Shown in pieces: positions 59,784 to 64,000 of a stretch of 64,000 nt of DNA (within the stretch, counting starts at the first letter, position 1; each line of letters opens with the position of its first letter). Below the pieces are notes generated by a model. The model worked only from the letters and a program-made list of their open reading frames with translations. It searched no databases and was not told where the DNA came from. This DNA is from Symbiodinium natans (lineage: Eukaryota > Sar > Dinophyceae > Suessiales > Symbiodiniaceae). The position numbers and the translations under genes are program-made. The stretch covers positions 32,501 through 96,500 of the forward strand of contig CAJNDS010002150.1 in NCBI GenBank assembly GCA_905221605.1, read 5' to 3'.

Positions 59784-62700
59784 CTTCCCTTCTCCATCGA
59801 GCCATCACAAAAAACCCTCTTTGCTGGTTGCAAAAGCCACCTGTCTTCTGAATCTGCTTGCCAAAAACTACCAGAGGAGCCCCTAGAATCACTGCTTTAA
59901 TCAGGCCTGCCTGCAGTGCCACAATGCTTTCCCGGCATTTTGGAGCGGAAGCTTGGGGGCTGATGACTTATCGCAAGTCGCCTCTTTGCCGAGATCCCGA
60001 AAGACCCCGAAACCCGAATACCAAAACCTCAACCCAAAACCCTGCAAAAACCCTGCAAGATCCAAAACATGCGAGTCGTGGGGCCGCCAGAGGTCCCGAA
60101 GCTCCCCCGCGCAGCCTTGCGAGAACTGCCGAGGCGGGTGCCGCTGCCGCCTCGGACTCGGGCCTGACGGGTCTCGTCGTTTCGGACTTCTGGGGGTTCC
60201 TGGGGAGCCTTTCAGGTGGCTCGGGACGCCCAGTTTTCAACCCTAATGCAGTCATGAAACTCAAGGGTTCGAGTGTTGCATGAGGCGCTTGCACTAATAG
60301 GGTTCAGCACGGGACCCTCTCCGTACAGGCAGCTGGAGCCTGGTCAGCACCACCCGCAAGAAAGTCTTCCCACGAGCCTGCACAGGGTCTCACAATTCAG
60401 CCGACCAAGCAACCCCCAAACGTCCCTAAGCCTTAAGCATAAACACCCCCGAGCCCATCAACCTCCAAGTGCCCCCGAAGACCCCCCGCCGCCGGTACCT
60501 CGCTAAGACCCTGCAGCGTCAAGCGCGTCTCCGGCACCTGCCAGGCGTTTCGAGGGGATCCGGGGGCCAAAGCCCGAAAAGATGACATCCAGTCTCCAAG
60601 TTTCTGGAGACAAAGAAACCCCAACAGCGCAGGTTTTTGAAGGGAGATTTCAGGGCCAGGGAACTACGAAACATAGAACTGTTGGGCTCTTCGACCCCCC
60701 CCCAGAGAAAAACGAGGGTTTAGGAGGCCTTCAACTCCGCTGCGAGGGCTTTCAGCAGCTCGATCTGCCACTCGTCCTTCTCGGCCTCTTCCTTGCTGAC
60801 CTCGGAATCAGGGGGCCCCCCTGCGACGGGAGAATCGGAAGACCGTTAAGGCCATTAAGGGTCCATGGAGAGCCGAAAGCATCTCTCACACGGTTTTTGT
60901 TGCGGACCAGGGTGCCCTGAGCTGCAGCTGTGCACCGCAGGAGTTTGCCAGAGCGAGCCTCTTCCTGGGATTTGGGACTGGGCGCGGGAGACGGGTTGTG
61001 ACTGCCGGGGCATGTTTCGGGCTGTTGGGGTTGTAGGGTTTGGCATTGTTAGGATAAGTCCAAAAGATCTCGCACCAGCTCTCTATCCAAGCCAACGATG
61101 CAGAAGTACATCCCCGCACCTGTTGGCCGACAACTAGCTGAAGCGTCTTTCTCGACTCAAGATATCGGCTGTAGTGGACATCGCAGAGAGCTCCTTCGGG
61201 AAGAGTGGGTCAGTTGTGCGAGATGTCTTTTTCGAACCCCACAATGACGTAAAAACCCCAAACCAGCTAAACCCTGAAGTGGGTGGAGGGCCTAGGAACA
61301 TGTTCGCAGTGGTCGAAATCCATCCAGCCGGTTCCTTTCCTTTCTGTCGCACATTCCGTCCTGCTGCATTGTAAAACGGGAAGATCAACACCAGCCAATT
61401 CGCCACCCGGAGTAGGGGATCAGTCTTGGAGGCTTCAGCCACATTCCTGCCAGCACATGCGCCATCCTTGTAACTCAGACGAAGCCGTTGGTACGCATGC
61501 GGGGAGGTGTATTGAGAGATTTGCTGATACTGATTATGTATATGCATAGAGAGAGATAGGGAGACAGATAGATAGATAATTAGATCGACAGATAGATAGA
61601 TGGATAAATACATAAAGGGATGGATAGAAGATAGATACATTGATATTATATATCTTTGTTTCTAACGGTATGCAAGCATGTGAACAAGACTTGACAACAA
61701 GCCCGCGAGCATCTTACCCAAGCTCACATGGCAACAAGCACACGAGCAAAAACAACAAGTGCACCGAAGGCTTGCACAGCCTGCTGACACTGCAATCTCT
61801 GACTGCTAATCAGCAAACAAGGCAGGGCGCATACCTCCCAACAGCAGGAGATGGCTTAAGGCTTGGGGTTTAGGGTGTGCGCGCGCCGCAAGAAGCCAGC
61901 TTTCCAAACCCTTTAGCCACAAAGCACGCTAGAATTCCACAGCGCAAGCAACTGCTTAGGGGATCTTGCTGCGTGCACGTCACAGAATGTACACACACGT
62001 GTGGAGCGGAGATCGGTCACGTAAAGCCGAGAGAGCACGGTGAGAAAATGATGTCATGTAAGCACGGCTCTGCACATGCCAACGTAGGCATGACTACTGC
62101 CCACCGAAACCGTGATGGGAGCGGATGGGAGCACGATCGCGACAGTGCAAGATCTCCCTCAGATCCTCTCGAGCATCGGAGCTGTACAAGGTTACGACCC
62201 TGCCTAAACCCTTCGACGCTGCGCTTCAGCAGGCCCATCGCTCCGAGCGGCAAGGGCGGCCAATCTTTGGTCTCATTGGGTCAGTACTGTCAAGATACAC
62301 TTTGAGGCTGTCTTCCGTTCTTCACCTTGCAGGTCGCTGCTGCTCTTGTCCCAGGAATCCAGGGAAACCTGTCAACATGTGCGTACTGAGCTTTGCCTGG
62401 GAGCAAACCAGGCATCAGGGCAGAGTTGTTCTTCCCTCCACACATGACCGAACCTGCGATAACTCTTCCCGAACAAGAGGAACCGAACTGACACCAGAAA
62501 CAAGGCTGCTGCCTTGCAAGGCCCCCAGCATCGAACAGTTCAGGGCCCCTGAGGTTTCTCAGGGGCCTCTTGCGGGAACCCAAGGCGGGCTAAACTGGCA
62601 GGCGAAGCCTCAAGACCAGGAAGGGCCAGCCCAAGGAAACCCTCAAAAAGGGCTTCGTAGGGTCCCCCCACTTCCCCCTTCCCGAGGCCGCCCACCAAGC

Positions 62701-62797
62701 TTTCAGCGCTCTGCTTCAGAATGGGCTGCGTTGTGTAGGTGTTCAGCCTGCACGCCGTGCCACGCAGTTGGGAAGCTGAGGGATGATAAAACTTGAG
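59784..62797. other. Largely non-coding, possible short exons
   Basis: At 60725-60820 the minus strand reads S-E-V-S-K-E-E-A-E-K-D-E-W-Q-I-E-L-L-K-A then L-A-A-E-L-K-A behind CCCGTCGCAG, a plausible terminal exon. A GATA-like repeat lies at about 61550-61640. Other frames overlap on both strands and are not recognised. Confidence 0.35.
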
Positions 62798-63058
62798 GTG
62801 GGTTTAGGGTTTAGGGTTTAGGGTTTAGGGTTTAGGGTTTAGGGTTTAGGGTTTAGGGTTTAGGGTTTAGGGTTTAGGGTTTAGGGTTTAGGGTTTAGGG
62901 TTTAGGGTTTAGGGTTTAGGGTTTAGGGGGTTTAGGGTTTAGGGTTTAGGGTTTAGGGTTTAGGGTTTAGGGTTTAGGGTTTAGGGTTAGGGTTTAGGGT
63001 TTAGGGTTTAGGGTTTAGGGTTTAGGGTTTAGGGTTTAGGGTTTAGGGTTTAGGGCTT
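62798..63058. repeat. Longest TTTAGGG array
   Basis: About 36 nearly perfect TTTAGGG units with two single-unit variants, longer and cleaner than all other arrays here. It is bordered by ordinary sequence on both sides, hence interstitial within this window. Confidence 0.95.
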
Positions 63059-64000
63059 AGCTGGCCTCCACAAAGACTCTCTTCGGGAGAGCTGCCGTCA
63101 ACTACCAAGAGAAAAGATCGCTATGAAAATCCTGAGAAGGTGATGATGACCGATGGAAACCCAGAGACCCTACACCTAAAACCACAAACATAACAATAAC
63201 AAGAGCAACAAGAAGTACCGGCGAAGACCCCAGGCAGCAAGGACAAAAAGATTTGGGAGGCACAAACCATCCAAACCCTAAACCCTAAACCCTAAACCCT
63301 GAACCCCAGCTCCGGAGCCATGCTCCACAAATCCAAACTAGAGCCACGTTCCTCTTGTCTGGAGGAGCCCAAACGCAGCAATTTGGGGAAATGGTGAAAA
63401 CAAAAGACAAGCAACTCTTGCCAATAATCACAATCTTGCCAGAAAAAGAAACCATCGAAAATAGTTGACCTTAGTGAGGAGAAAGTAGTTGATGTTAGCT
63501 AGGATATGCACAGTAAGAATAACCATGAAAGACAAGCTAGCAAGAGAAAGCTTCACGTCAATGTCTTCAATTCCTCGATCTCAGGCCTCTCCACCACAAA
63601 GCCGCGCGCTTCGAGGCCCTGCGCGGGCGGACCGCCCCCGAGGTTTGTTGGGCCTTCGGCCCGGGCTTCGGGCGCCTTGGGGTTTCGGGTTCCCTAAGCC
63701 CTGAGGCCCTGGGCCTCGTAGGGTTTAGGGGCTTTAGGTGGTTCCCCTCCCCCCTTGTGGGTTTAGGCCCCGAACCTTTGCCTGCCTTCAGCCGGAGCTC
63801 ATTGCCTTTTGGATCCTTTCTGGGTTCCGAAGTCCTTGCGCGCTCCTGCTGGAGCTGGCACCTACTGGTGCGTGCCTCGTTGCCTTTGGTTCCTGTCTGG
63901 TTTCCTCCTTGTTTGCCTGGTTTCTTTCTTCTCTCCCTTTTGGTTTCGGCCCGCTCCCTTCTTCTTGGCCTGGTTCTTTGTTTTCCCCTACTGCCTGTGC
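63059..64000. other. No recognised gene
   Basis: A short CCCTAAA array at 63276-63308; GC-rich sequence from 63570; from 63840 a pyrimidine-rich plus strand (GGTTTCCTCCTTG, TTTCTTTCTTCTCTCCC) that may be an intron. The window ends without a gene. Confidence 0.4.

Noticed and set aside
62798-63058. True chromosome end
   Set aside because: The TTTAGGG array is continued by ordinary sequence on both sides, so it is not terminal in this window.

Overview
The window looks like nuclear DNA of a dinoflagellate, most likely Symbiodiniaceae. This is inferred from several signals taken together: dozens of interstitial TTTAGGG/CCCTAAA arrays, many micro- and minisatellites, genes broken into short exons, intron-like dispersed repeats with a pyrimidine tract, and a very large copia-type polyprotein of the kind common in these genomes. 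Nearly every gene I can recognise lies on the minus strand, which fits the one-directional gene arrays of dinoflagellates. Exon limits given without an explicit splice-site argument are approximate.

Layout. 0-2.4 kb: a degenerate and a frameshifted copy of an RCC1/HERC-like repeat protein. 2.4-5.5 kb: microsatellite, TTTAGGG arrays and a hairpin MITE. 5.5-8.5 kb: an ASCH-like protein and a dual-specificity phosphatase. 9-13.5 kb: two RPA-like OB-fold proteins, a 0.9 kb tandem duplication that breaks the second OB copy, and a J-domain protein. 14-16.4 kb: hypothetical exons mixed with a dispersed intron-like repeat. 16.5-26.4 kb: a Helitron-type replicase/helicase spread over about ten exons (zinc finger, DUF6570-like region, HUH Rep with two-tyrosine motif, PIF1-type helicase). 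The RPA-like genes downstream on the same strand may belong to the same element. 26.5-27.7 kb: three tandem SAP-like exons. 28-31 kb: four successive tandem-repeat arrays (42, 61, about 68 and 14 bp). 31-43.8 kb: mostly simple repeats, TTTAGGG arrays and a few exon-like islands.

43.9-58.5 kb: one ABC transporter gene on the minus strand, read as at least seven exons. It is interrupted between its signature-motif exon and its Walker B exon by a complete 10.8 kb copia-type LTR retrotransposon (45584-56393). The two 176 bp LTRs are identical by eye, and a 10.1 kb open reading frame lies between them. Besides gag, protease, integrase, reverse transcriptase and RNase H, the polyprotein carries a RapZ C-terminal-like domain and a 2-oxoglutarate/Fe(II) dioxygenase-like domain. 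These are the most unusual findings here. 58.7-59.8 kb: a cyclic-phosphodiesterase-like (2H) gene in which one intron is exactly a short inverted-repeat element. 60-64 kb: no recognisable gene, and the longest TTTAGGG array of the window.

A 17-bp motif, TTTCGCAAGACAGCGTC, recurs at least 18 times between 5.7 and 23.4 kb, always in the same orientation. Inside reading frames it encodes D-A-V-L-R-K/N.
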